NCBI GenBank assembly: GCA_023150615.1
Contig: JAKLKO010000001.1
Span: 295,356 to 359,355, forward strand
Reading direction: 5' to 3'
DNA from: Phycisphaerae bacterium
GTDB taxonomy: Bacteria > Planctomycetota > Phycisphaerae > UBA1845 > UTPLA1
Length of the DNA: 64,000 nucleotides
In this document: positions 43,217 to 51,742 of the stretch, in pieces
Layout: each line of letters opens with the position of its first letter
Numbering within the stretch: position 1 is the stretch's first letter
Program-made: the position numbers and the translations under genes
Notes under the pieces: model-generated
Told to the model about the DNA's origin: nothing
Seen by the model: the letters and a program-made list of their open reading frames with translations, nothing else
Databases searched by the model: none

Positions 43217-43705
43217 ATGGAGAAGAGAATCTGCGGCGATCTGGCGGCCGGCACGTCGCGCTTTGCGATCGTCGTCAGCCGGTTCAACGAATTCGTGACG
43301 CGCCATCTGCTCTCCGGCGCACGGGATGCGCTGCGCCGCCACGGGGCGTCGGAGGCGCAGATCACGGAAGTCTGGGTCCCGGGGTCGTGGGAGCTGGCGA
43401 CGGCCGCGCGGGCGCTGATTGAGACGAAGCAGTTTGACGCCGTCATCTGCCTCGGGTGCGTGATCCGCGGCCAAACGTCCCATCACGAGCATGTCGCCGG
43501 TCAGGCGGCCCGCAGCCTGTCGCAACTGGCCGTCGAGTCGCGCGTGCCGGTGGCCTTCGGCGTCCTGACGACGGACACGCTGGAGCAGGCCATCGAGCGG
43601 GCGGGCTCCAAGGCCGGCAACAAGGGCGCCGACGCAGCGCTGACCGCGATCGAGATGACGAACGTGCTGGCGCAAATCCGCGCCTTGGCGAAGTCGACAA
43701 CGTGA
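43217..43705 (+). CDS. ribH: 6,7-dimethyl-8-ribityllumazine synthase
   Basis: A 162-residue enzyme of the riboflavin pathway that condenses 5-amino-6-ribitylamino-uracil with dihydroxybutanone phosphate. Motifs: IVVSRFNEFVTRHLLSGA, VPGSWELATAARAL, ICLGCVIRGQTSHHEHVA (catalytic His within HHEHV) and VPVAFGVLTTDTLEQAIERA, with GNKGADAALTAIEM at the end. All are close to consensus. The enzyme forms pentamers or 60-mer shells. It is followed 15 bp later by nusB and then ftsY, a common ribH-nusB pairing. The ATG at 43217 aligns with family starts. Confidence 0.95.
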   Translation: MEKRICGDLAAGTSRFAIVVSRFNEFVTRHLLSGARDALRRHGASEAQITEVWVPGSWELATAARALIETKQFDAVICLGCVIRGQTSHHEHVAGQAARSLSQLAVESRVPVAFGVLTTDTLEQAIERAGSKAGNKGADAALTAIEMTNVLAQIRALAKSTT

Positions 43706-43720
43706 TGCGCTGACGCGACC

Positions 43721-44224
43721 GTGGGCGTGAACGGGGCTTCCGACACAACTCGACCGACGAAAGCTCGCAGCGCCGAGCGCCATCGCGCGCGGGGGCTGGC
43801 GCTTCAGGCGTTGTGCCAGCTCGATGCGCAGGGCGACGAGTTCGCGACCCAGTTGGACGACTTTTTCGAGGACGAGTCCCCGCCCGCCGACGTCCGCGCC
43901 TTCGCGTCGCAACTCGCTCGCCAGACGTGGCAGCACCGTGCGGCAATCGACGAGCGGATCGCGCAAACGTCGGAACACTGGGACCTGTCGCGGATGGCCG
44001 TCGTCGACCGAAACGTGCTGCGAATGGCTGTCTATGAACTTACCGCGCACGCCGAGACTCCGGCCGCCGTGGTCATCAACGAGGCGGTCAAGTTGGCGCA
44101 CGAGTTCAGCACGGCCGACGCCGGCGGATTCGTCAACGGCGTCCTCGACGCGGTTCGGAAGTCGATCGCCGCGAACGCCCGGCCGGGCAATACCGAGGGC
44201 GATGGATCAAGCGTGCCGGATTAA
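43721..44224 (+). CDS. nusB: Transcription antitermination factor NusB
   Basis: A 167-residue RNA-binding protein that joins NusE (S10) on boxA of rRNA transcripts to prevent early termination. The all-helical fold begins RARGLALQALCQLDAQGDEF and contains DLSRMAVVDRNVLRMAVYEL and TPAAVVINEAVKLAHEFSTA with GGFVNGVLDAVRKS, the strongest family motifs. A 20-residue basic/Ser-rich N-terminal extension precedes it, from GTG at 43721; GTG at 43727 is an alternative. It lies between ribH and ftsY and starts 15 bp after ribH. Confidence 0.93.
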   Translation: MGVNGASDTTRPTKARSAERHRARGLALQALCQLDAQGDEFATQLDDFFEDESPPADVRAFASQLARQTWQHRAAIDERIAQTSEHWDLSRMAVVDRNVLRMAVYELTAHAETPAAVVINEAVKLAHEFSTADAGGFVNGVLDAVRKSIAANARPGNTEGDGSSVPD

Positions 44225-44227
44225 GCC

Positions 44228-45148
44228 ATGGGACTGTTCGACCGACTGCGATCGGCCCTGACGAAGACGCGCGAGACCGTCGTCCGCGGCTTCCAGTCGA
44301 TCCTGCCGTTCGGCAAGCCGATCGATGATCAGGTGTTGTCGGACCTCGCCGACACGCTCTTGCAGGACGACATCGGCCCCGCGACGACAACGCGACTCAT
44401 CGACGCCCTTCGGACGGCATGGAAGGAGGGCAAGATCCGGGAGACGCAGGAGATCGTCCCGTACCTGAAGGAGGCCATGGCGAGCCTCTGGCCGCAAGAA
44501 GCGCGGAACCTGCAACTCGCCTCCGACGGTCCGACCGTGATACTCGTGGCCGGGATCAACGGCTCGGGCAAGACGACGAGTGTCGCGAAGCTGGCGCGAT
44601 GGCTGACGAAGCAGGGGCGAAAGGTCATCCTGGGGGCCTGCGACACGTTTCGGGCCGCGGCGGTCGAGCAACTGACGGTTTGGGCGGAACGTTGTGGCGT
44701 CGAGATCGTCAAACATGCGCACGGCGCCGATCCGGCCGCCGTGGCGTATAACGCCTGCGATGCGGCCCTGGCGCGAAGCGCCGACATCGTGCTCATCGAC
44801 ACCGCCGGCCGGCTGCATACGCAGGACCACCTGATGCGCGAGCTGAACAAGATCGAGCGCGTGGTGGCGAAGCGGATTCCGGGAGCGCCTCACGAGGTGC
44901 TGCTGGTGCTGGATGCGACGATAGGCCAAAACGCGGTGATGCAGGCTCGGCAGTTCTCCGAGCACGTCCGCGTGACCGGGATCATCCTGGCGAAGCTGGA
45001 TGGCTCGGCGAAGGGCGGCGTGGTCGTCGGCATTCGCGATCAGATGGGCGTTCCGGTGAAGTTCGTCGGCCTGGGCGAGTCGATCGAGGACCTCGAACCG
45101 TTCGAGCCGGCCGTGTTCGTTGAGGCGTTGTTTGCAGCACAGGAGTGA
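44228..45148 (+). CDS. ftsY: Signal recognition particle receptor FtsY
   Basis: A 306-residue SRP GTPase at the inner membrane that docks ribosome-SRP complexes for co-translational insertion. The N-terminal helical domain opens MGLFDRLRSALTKTRETVV. The G domain has G1 GINGSGKTT (about 109-117), DTFRAAAVEQL, IDTAGRLHTQ and KLDGSAKGG. C-terminal VKFVGLGESIEDLEPFEP matches the family end. It lacks the long acidic A domain of Escherichia coli FtsY, as in many short forms, and may bind membranes through its amphipathic N-terminal helix. It starts 3 bp after nusB. Confidence 0.96.
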   Translation: MGLFDRLRSALTKTRETVVRGFQSILPFGKPIDDQVLSDLADTLLQDDIGPATTTRLIDALRTAWKEGKIRETQEIVPYLKEAMASLWPQEARNLQLASDGPTVILVAGINGSGKTTSVAKLARWLTKQGRKVILGACDTFRAAAVEQLTVWAERCGVEIVKHAHGADPAAVAYNACDAALARSADIVLIDTAGRLHTQDHLMRELNKIERVVAKRIPGAPHEVLLVLDATIGQNAVMQARQFSEHVRVTGIILAKLDGSAKGGVVVGIRDQMGVPVKFVGLGESIEDLEPFEPAVFVEALFAAQE

Positions 45149-45155
45149 TTCGAAC

Positions 45156-45848
45156 ATGCGAAGCGCAGTGGCAGCGATCGTCGTCGCGGGCGCGTTGGTG
45201 GGCCGCGCCGCGGACGCCAACCCGACCGCGACCCAGCCCGTTCCATCCGCATCGAACGGCATTCCGATGAACCTCGTCGCGCCGCCGGACGCGATTGGCC
45301 CGGCGCGCGAGCCCGCGATCCACCCCCATCGGGTGCTGATCGTTGCCACGAACGGCACGTCTGATTTCGATCTCCTCTACCTGTGGTATCGAATGGCCGA
45401 GGAGGGTTTCCCGGTGACGCTCGCCGGTCCGACGGCGGGTACGATCCAGTGCGAGAACGGCACGACGGTCGACCTGCGGTTCTCGCTGACGCAGATTGAA
45501 CCGGAGTGGTTTGACGTGCTCATCATCCCCGGCGGACCGGGGGCGTTGACGCTGGCCGGCGACGACGACATGAAGCGATACGTTCGGCACTTCATCGAGC
45601 AGCGGAAGCTGATCGCGGCGCCGGAGCACGGCGTCCGCGCCGTCATCGAGGCGGACGTGATTACGGGCCGGATCGTCGCCGGCCCGACCGAGGTTCAGGC
45701 CGACGTCGCGAAGCGCGGCGGCACTTACGTGGCGCAGGAAATCCGCGTGGATCGGCGACTGATCACATCCTCGAAGCGGAACGTCATCGGACGCGTGACG
45801 CGCGAGATCGTTCGGCTGGCCCTGCGGGAGAACGACCCACGAAAGTAA
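45156..45848 (+). CDS. Exported DJ-1/PfpI-fold protein without the nucleophile cysteine
   Basis: A 230-residue protein. It opens with a signal peptide (MRSAVAAIVVAGALVGRAAD), so it acts outside the cytoplasm. The rest has the DJ-1/PfpI fold: VLIVATNGTSDFDLLYLWYR, VLIIPGGPGALTL, and the nucleophile elbow, which should read A-x-C-H-G but is IAAPEHGVRAV, with Glu for Cys. It therefore cannot act as a classical PfpI protease or glyoxalase; a carboxylate there may support binding or a different reaction. ATG at 45156 has AGGAG upstream. It follows ftsY by 7 bp and may be its operon neighbour. Confidence 0.78.
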   Translation: MRSAVAAIVVAGALVGRAADANPTATQPVPSASNGIPMNLVAPPDAIGPAREPAIHPHRVLIVATNGTSDFDLLYLWYRMAEEGFPVTLAGPTAGTIQCENGTTVDLRFSLTQIEPEWFDVLIIPGGPGALTLAGDDDMKRYVRHFIEQRKLIAAPEHGVRAVIEADVITGRIVAGPTEVQADVAKRGGTYVAQEIRVDRRLITSSKRNVIGRVTREIVRLALRENDPRK

Positions 45849-45877
45849 TCACCCCCGGAGACCGGGAACGGAAGCGG

Positions 45878-46849
45878 ATGCAGGCGGGCCGAGCAGCCTT
45901 TTCGATCCATGGGAGCTGTCGCACCCATCTCGGCTGCGCGCTGGCCCGGCTGGGATTCGTGGCGCTGCTCGCGCTGACATGCGGCGCGTGCGGCGAACAG
46001 GTCGATTATCGCATCCGAATCAGCGAACCCTGGCCCGACGATTACGCGATCGCCCGGCCACGCGTGCAGGACCTGGACGCGGTGCTGTCGCCTCCCATCG
46101 TTCAATGGCACGCGTCGCTGGATCCACACCAGTTGTTCGACGAGGTGCTGGCACGATCGTCCGGGCGGCGGAACGTCTACGTCACCGCGCGACGCGCCTT
46201 GGCGAAACGAACCGGCGGTGGCGAGGGTCCCGCTCGGATCTGGGTCGTCGAGGCGCGGATCGGTCGGCGCTACGTGACGCGATCCACGCCCCGGCCGGTC
46301 GACCTGTCGTTTGACGGGACCCTCCGCGAGGCAATCGCGAGATTCTCAGAACACCTACGAACGCCGATCACGGTGGGCCGCCAGGTCAACGCCGACGTGT
46401 CGGTGCGCATCCGCGCATCGAGATCGGATCTGCGGCAGGAACTGGCCATGCTGCTCGCGCGAAACGATCTGTTCATCCGCGAATGGGTCTTTCTGCCCGT
46501 CACCCTCCGGTCGTACGAGTACCCCGATCGCGAGTCGTTTCTCCAGGCGGCCGCGAGCGTTGCCGACGCCATCGATGCCCTTCCGACCGCGTCGCGCCTG
46601 ACCGTCATCCCGTTCTCCGAGTGGCAACAGCGCTGTACGGCGGCACAGGCGACGTTGCTCTCGAAACTCGCCGAGCAATCCAAAGCGCGTCGCCGACTCG
46701 GCCGGTTCGTCGCGGCCAAGGCCCTGCCGACGCCCACACCGCTCGCGACCGATCGCGAAATTGCGCAGCGGCAGGCGGCGTTCGCGGTCGCGGCGCAGGT
46801 CGCAATCGCGCGAAAGGCGGCGCATGACGAGCGATGGCGCACGCCCTGA
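45878..46849 (+). CDS. Probable exported protein or lipoprotein with a DUF4974/STN-like domain
   Basis: A 323-residue protein. A hydrophobic segment ending FVALLALTCGACGE (about residues 26-39) looks like a lipoprotein signal, but neither Cys has a good lipobox. The middle (about 145-200, VDLSFDGTLREAIARFSEHL, then RASRSDLRQELAMLLARN) resembles the STN/secretin N-terminal domain that begins Ton-dependent receptors and secretins. An Ala/Arg-rich helical tail follows. The family is not recognised with confidence. It overlaps the next gene by 26 bp. Confidence 0.55.
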   Translation: MQAGRAAFSIHGSCRTHLGCALARLGFVALLALTCGACGEQVDYRIRISEPWPDDYAIARPRVQDLDAVLSPPIVQWHASLDPHQLFDEVLARSSGRRNVYVTARRALAKRTGGGEGPARIWVVEARIGRRYVTRSTPRPVDLSFDGTLREAIARFSEHLRTPITVGRQVNADVSVRIRASRSDLRQELAMLLARNDLFIREWVFLPVTLRSYEYPDRESFLQAAASVADAIDALPTASRLTVIPFSEWQQRCTAAQATLLSKLAEQSKARRRLGRFVAAKALPTPTPLATDREIAQRQAAFAVAAQVAIARKAAHDERWRTP

Positions 46850-47111
46850 GGTGCGCGGCGAAGTCGTTTGTTCCGCGTGCGGCGCGCCGATAGCCGACGA
46901 GTCGGCCACCTGCCCGTCGTGCGGCGCGGACCTCACCGCTCCGAATTCCGCGATGTACAGGCCACCCATCGGACCGGGAACGCGGGTGATCGCGTGGACC
47001 CTGCTCCTGTTCCTCGTCGCCACGTTCGCGCTCGCCGGATATTTCGCGTTCCGGCCGGCGCCGTTTCCGCAGTCGGAACCCCCGACTCACGCGACTTCGC
47101 GGTCGCGATAA
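46824..47111 (+). CDS. Small zinc-ribbon membrane protein
   Basis: A 95-residue protein with two CxxC pairs at the N-terminus (VCSACGAPIADESATCPSCG), typical of a zinc ribbon. One membrane helix follows (about 54-77, VIAWTLLLFLVATFALAGYF) with a Pro-rich tail. Zinc-ribbon plus single helix proteins are common in bacteria; the ribbon would face the cytoplasm. Function is unknown. It starts inside the upstream gene, and AAAGG lies 5 nt before the ATG, so expression is coupled. Confidence 0.7.
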   Translation: MTSDGARPEVRGEVVCSACGAPIADESATCPSCGADLTAPNSAMYRPPIGPGTRVIAWTLLLFLVATFALAGYFAFRPAPFPQSEPPTHATSRSR

Positions 47112-47150
47112 CGTCGATGATCGGCCCGAAGTCGACTCGATTTACGCGAG

Positions 47151-49379
47151 TCAATGACTCAGCGCGTAGAGCACGATGTTCGTCGCCAGCTTCTTCGCCG
47201 ATTCCTCGGCAAGACCTCGGCACGCATAGCACCTGTGCCCTTCGAGGCCGCAGCCAATCCCGAACGGCGAATACACGATGAGCGTTCGACCCGCCCGCGT
47301 GATTCCGAGGAGCTCCGGCGCACCGGCGTTTCCACGCTCGGCCTCAAGCGCCGGTCGATACTCGACACGATCGATGGCGTATCCGGGTTTCCCAGCGAAG
47401 ATCGGATGATCCGAGGGCAGCGGCGTGAGCGGCTGATCGGCGAACAGCGTCCCGCATAACCGTCGAAAGCTCTGATCGAATGCCGACCGGCCGCAGCACG
47501 CGTCGGCCAGCAGCAGCCCGCCGCGTTCAAGGTACGTACGCAGCGCGCCGATCTCATCCGATCGCAGTTCGAAGCTGAAGTGCCCCGTCATGTAGACGAT
47601 CGGGTGCTCGAACAGCGCCGAATCGCTCGCACGCAGGGCGACCGAGCGCGCAGAGACATCCAGCCCGGCACGAACCCGGAGCAGCTCGGCCAGGTGGATC
47701 AGGCTGTTTCGGTCCGGGTTCCAGTCGCCGTCGTGAACGAGCTGCGCGAGTTGCAGCGCGGCCCCGACCGGCTCGGCCGGCGCATCGCGCCGCCCGAGAC
47801 TCGGCAGCTCCACGACGTCCAGCCGGCGACGGAGCGCCTCGCGACCCGTGGCATAGACCGCGATATTCGCGCCGAGCCGCAGCGCGACGCCCGATAGATT
47901 CCGCACGTCCATCTGCTCCCACAGGCAGGACAGGTCGCGCGGCGAGAAGATCACGCTCGTGCGGCACGCCGTGTCGATCCCGAGGAGCGGAAACGCCGCC
48001 GGATCGACCGTATACCGCGCCGTCCAGACCGGATGCTCCGGGCCAAGCGGCCGCGCGTCGTATCCCTTGAAGACGTCGGCCGCGAACTCCTCAAACCCGC
48101 GCCGCACGGCCTCGCGCGAGCAGCAGGCCTCGATCAGCAGCGTGCCGCCGCCGTCGACGTACTGCCGGAGTTTTGCCCGTTCGCGAGACGACAACCGCGG
48201 AAACGTATGGCCGGTGATGTAGAGGATCGGTGCTTCGAGCCACTCGGACAGCGGGGCATTCAGCGCGACAGCCTGCCACGCGACGGCTTCGCCGAGGTCC
48301 GCGCCGATGAACCCCACCAGGTGCTCGACGTCGTGCCGGTCCGGCTGCCAGCGGTCATCGCGCGACCACGCGAGCTTGTTGAACAGCAACGGCCGCTGCC
48401 CCTTCGCGAGGAAGAGCACGGCGAACGCGGTGTCGATCGTGTTGCCGTTCCACGATCCATCGCGCGACTGCGTCTCGACGAGATGCGCCGCGCCGGCGCG
48501 ATACCAGTCGTGCGATCCGAAGTACTTCAGTCCGCTGAGGATTCCGACGCGCTCCGCCCCGTACAGCCAATAGAGCGCCCACTGCGGACTTCGCGGATTG
48601 CCCGTCGCGGAGAAGTTCTGCGCCAGCCAGCGCAATCCGGCCGCGAGCGACTTGTTCTGCGCGTACTTGCCGCATCCCGGCGCAACGCCCCGGTCGGTGT
48701 AACCGCGCTCGAGCGTCCGATTCACCTCGTGGCCGACGATCAGCAGGCTCGCGACGCCCGCGGCCGTCATGCTCCCCGTGCTGGTCGATTGCCCGCGGAC
48801 GTATCCCCAGCCGCCGTCGCGGTTCTGCGATGAAACCCAGTGTTGCTCGGCCCGGGTCCACAGCTCGCGGGGAACATGCGTGCCGACCCGGGCCGCCTCG
48901 TGCAGTCCCAGCAGCGCGAATTGCGTATTGGAATTGTCGCCGCGAAGGGTGCTGCCGAAGTCGCCCGCCGTGTACGTCCACTGTCCGTTCCGCAGTTGAC
49001 CGCGGATCAGGAACCGCGCCGAACGGCTGATCTCGTCCGAGTAGCGGGCCGGGTCGGTGGCCGCGAGCACCGCAATTCTCAGCGATGCGACGTACGTCCA
49101 GCGATCTTCGAGCCGGACGACCCGTTCAAGTGCGCGCTTGAGAACGGGGTCGTCGACCGGAACGCCGGCGGACAGCAGGGCCAGAGCCGAGATGGTCGTC
49201 GCACCGCCCGTGAATTGCGGTGCGCCGGACCAGGTCCCGTCGGTGGATATCCACTTCAAATAGCCGACCGCGGCGGTTACGGCCTGACGAACCTCCGCCG
49301 AGCTGACGTCCTGTGCCCGGACCGGAACGCACGCCGACAGGGCTGCCGCGAGCGTGAACAGCGATCGTAACCACCGCAT
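47151..49379 (-). CDS. Alpha/alpha-toroid protein with two DUF4159-like domains
   Basis: A 742-residue exported protein (signal MRWLRSLFTLAAALSACVPV). Residues about 25-370 look like the squalene-cyclase/prenyltransferase alpha/alpha toroid repeats (NRDGGWGYVRGQST; SRDGSWNGNTIDTAFAVLFL; WALYWLYGAERVG). They lack an obvious catalytic DxDD motif. Two DUF4159-like domains follow, each with an ITGH/MTGH element (APILYITGHTFPRLSSRERA and HPIVYMTGHFSFELRSDEIG) and the next block (DGGGTLLIEACCSREAVRRG; ERGGLLLADACCGRSAFDQS). DUF4159 is found with MoxR ATPases, VWA and toroid genes in planctomycetes. The tandem domain is unusual. It is convergent with the zinc-ribbon gene. Confidence 0.8.
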   Translation of the reverse strand: MRWLRSLFTLAAALSACVPVRAQDVSSAEVRQAVTAAVGYLKWISTDGTWSGAPQFTGGATTISALALLSAGVPVDDPVLKRALERVVRLEDRWTYVASLRIAVLAATDPARYSDEISRSARFLIRGQLRNGQWTYTAGDFGSTLRGDNSNTQFALLGLHEAARVGTHVPRELWTRAEQHWVSSQNRDGGWGYVRGQSTSTGSMTAAGVASLLIVGHEVNRTLERGYTDRGVAPGCGKYAQNKSLAAGLRWLAQNFSATGNPRSPQWALYWLYGAERVGILSGLKYFGSHDWYRAGAAHLVETQSRDGSWNGNTIDTAFAVLFLAKGQRPLLFNKLAWSRDDRWQPDRHDVEHLVGFIGADLGEAVAWQAVALNAPLSEWLEAPILYITGHTFPRLSSRERAKLRQYVDGGGTLLIEACCSREAVRRGFEEFAADVFKGYDARPLGPEHPVWTARYTVDPAAFPLLGIDTACRTSVIFSPRDLSCLWEQMDVRNLSGVALRLGANIAVYATGREALRRRLDVVELPSLGRRDAPAEPVGAALQLAQLVHDGDWNPDRNSLIHLAELLRVRAGLDVSARSVALRASDSALFEHPIVYMTGHFSFELRSDEIGALRTYLERGGLLLADACCGRSAFDQSFRRLCGTLFADQPLTPLPSDHPIFAGKPGYAIDRVEYRPALEAERGNAGAPELLGITRAGRTLIVYSPFGIGCGLEGHRCYACRGLAEESAKKLATNIVLYALSH

Positions 49380-49467
49380 GGTTCATATCTTAACCCCTCC
49401 AATTGCCCGTATCACAATTCCGCCCGGCGCATACAATGGCCGGTTCGCCCTGCGGCGAGTGGAAGGC

Positions 49468-51741
49468 ATGCGGGTACGCGGCACAAACATCGACAAGGAC
49501 CAGAAACGGCAAAAACCGTCGCGCGCGGTCACGATCTACTTCCGGCGCCTCATGCGCCACGTCTGGCGGCAGCGGCGATTCCTGTTTCCGGCCATCGTCT
49601 GCATCGTAATCCTGGCCGCAAGCTACTCGGCGGGCTTGGGGGCGTTGATCCCGGTCATGAAGGTCATGATCGAGGAACGCAGTCTCCCCGCGTGGGTGTA
49701 CCAGCGGATCTGCGAGACGCGGTTGGAGGTGCGGCTCGAGCCGTTCTCGCGGCTTGATCGGCCGGAGGCTGGCGTTCCCCCGGAGTTTGATTACTCGGCT
49801 CGTGCGGCCGACAAGCCGGCCCGCAACACGCTCCTGCGGGATCGACTCTACGAGAGCGACCTGATCGTCGCGCTCGACGGAGCGCGCATGACCGCGACGG
49901 AGTTTTTCCGCCGCCTGTCCGACTTGCCGAACGATGCGCCGGTCGTGCTGACGATCCGGCGATCGGACGGGGCGTTCGAGAACGTGACCTGCACTCCGAA
50001 AAGCGTCAATACGGCGTGGCGAGCGGCGCGCCGGGCGGTGACGTGGCTTCCGCAAGGCGACTCACGCGACGATCGGCTCAAAACGCTCGTCTACATCCTT
50101 GCCGTGCTGGTGCTGTTTTCGTTGGTCCAGAACGCGGCCCGGTTCGGCGGCGAGTACCTCGTTGCCGTCGCGGTGGCGCGCACGCTGGTCAGCCTGCGGC
50201 GACAGATGTACCGCAAGGTCCTGCGCCTGCCGATCTCGTTTTTCGCAACGCGCGGCACCAGCGACGTCATGAGCCGGTTCGTCCAGGATAGCCAGGACAT
50301 CTACCGTGGGCTCACCTTTCTGTTCGTGCAGACGATTCGCGAGCCGCTCAAGGCCGCGGGCGTTTTTGCCATGGCCATCGTGATCGCGCCACGCGTCACG
50401 CTGTTCGCACTGATCGTCACGCCCGGCGCGGCCTGGCTGATCCGGTATTTCGGGAAGCTCGTGCGTCGCGCGAATCGCCGTCTGCTCCAGGGCTACGCGC
50501 GGATGCTGGCGGGACTTGAGGGCGCGCTGATCGGAATCCGCGTCGTCAAGGGATTCACGATGGAACGCTATGAGCGGCGTCACCTGTTCGCGGTCGACTG
50601 GGCCATGCTGCGCCAGCAATTGCGGATCGAGCTGATCGAGGCCGCGTCCAGCCCCCTCTTCGAGCTGCTCGGCATCGCCGCCGGCGCGGGCGCCACGGTG
50701 TGGTTCTACAACGAAATGCTCGATCAGCGCATGACGCCGACCGTCATGATCACCATGGTCGTCATGCTCGTCGCGATCTTCGATCCCATGCGAAAGATGT
50801 CCAACCTCTACACGCGGTTGCAACGCTGCAACGCCGCAGCCGAACGCGTCTTCGAAATCGTGGACTTGAAGACCGAAGAAGAACTGGAACCGGGCGGTCT
50901 GCCGCGACTGCCCGCCGGGCCGTCGGAGATCGAGTTCGATCACGTGACGTTTCAGTACCCCGGCGCAGATCGGCCGGCCGTCGCCGACTTCACGCTTCAT
51001 GTCAGGAAAGGCGAGCGGATCGCACTCGTCGGACCGAACGGTTCCGGAAAAACGACGCTGCTCTCGCTGCTGATGCGCTTCTTCGAACCGCATTCCGGCC
51101 GAATCCGCTTCGATGGCCGGCCGATCAACGAGTACTCGCTGAAGTCGCTGCGAAGCCAGATCAGCCTCGTGACGCAGGACACGGTGATCTTCGCCGACAC
51201 CGTGCGGCACAACATCGCGTACGGCGACGAGCGACTGCTGCGCGGCATGATCATGCGCGAGCGCCACCCACAGCGGCGATTCCCCCCGCTGGCGGGCGCA
51301 GAACGGATCGAGCAGGCCGCGCGGGCCGCGTACGCCGACGAGTTCATCTCCGCCTTGCCGCAGGGCTACGACACGCCGATCGGCGAGCACGGCGCGACGC
51401 TGTCCGGCGGACAGAAACAGCGCATTGCGATCGCCCGCGCCATCCTGCGGAACGCGCCGATCCTCATTTTCGACGAGGCCACGAGCCAGATCGACTCGGA
51501 CAGCGAGCGGAAGATCCACCGCGCCGTTGAGGAATTCCTAAAGGACCGCACCGGCTTCATCATTGCCCACCGGTTCAGCACGATCCTCCAGGCCGACCGG
51601 ATCGTCGTCATGGACGCCGGACGGATCGTCGATTCGGGCTCGCACACGGAGCTAATGAGCCGCTGCGCGCTGTACCGCAAGCTGTTCGAGACGCAGTTGT
51701 CCCACGACGACGCGGGCGCCGACGGGACCTCGGTCGGATGA
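49468..51741 (+). CDS. MsbA-like ABC exporter with a PDZ-like periplasmic insert
   Basis: A 757-residue half-transporter: six membrane helices fused to an ATPase domain, like lipid A and multidrug exporters. TM1 is about 39-62. An insert of about 140 residues follows where a short loop is usual; residues 127-177 (DLIVALDGARMTATEFF, VVLTIRRSDGAFENVTC) have the strand pattern of a PDZ domain. TM2 begins about 205. ATPase motifs: Walker A GPNGSGKTT (about 522), LSGGQKQR signature, Walker B APILIFDEATS, and the switch His in IIAHRFSTI. GGAAGG precedes the ATG at 49468. The periplasmic insert could sense or bind a partner. Substrate is unknown; lipid is a guess. Confidence 0.9.
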   Translation: MRVRGTNIDKDQKRQKPSRAVTIYFRRLMRHVWRQRRFLFPAIVCIVILAASYSAGLGALIPVMKVMIEERSLPAWVYQRICETRLEVRLEPFSRLDRPEAGVPPEFDYSARAADKPARNTLLRDRLYESDLIVALDGARMTATEFFRRLSDLPNDAPVVLTIRRSDGAFENVTCTPKSVNTAWRAARRAVTWLPQGDSRDDRLKTLVYILAVLVLFSLVQNAARFGGEYLVAVAVARTLVSLRRQMYRKVLRLPISFFATRGTSDVMSRFVQDSQDIYRGLTFLFVQTIREPLKAAGVFAMAIVIAPRVTLFALIVTPGAAWLIRYFGKLVRRANRRLLQGYARMLAGLEGALIGIRVVKGFTMERYERRHLFAVDWAMLRQQLRIELIEAASSPLFELLGIAAGAGATVWFYNEMLDQRMTPTVMITMVVMLVAIFDPMRKMSNLYTRLQRCNAAAERVFEIVDLKTEEELEPGGLPRLPAGPSEIEFDHVTFQYPGADRPAVADFTLHVRKGERIALVGPNGSGKTTLLSLLMRFFEPHSGRIRFDGRPINEYSLKSLRSQISLVTQDTVIFADTVRHNIAYGDERLLRGMIMRERHPQRRFPPLAGAERIEQAARAAYADEFISALPQGYDTPIGEHGATLSGGQKQRIAIARAILRNAPILIFDEATSQIDSDSERKIHRAVEEFLKDRTGFIIAHRFSTILQADRIVVMDAGRIVDSGSHTELMSRCALYRKLFETQLSHDDAGADGTSVG

Positions 51742-51742
51742 A

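Noticed and set aside
50062-51519. Minus-strand frame of 485 codons opposite the ABC exporter ATPase
   Set aside because: Composition matches antisense of the Walker and signature region; no start signal and no domain.
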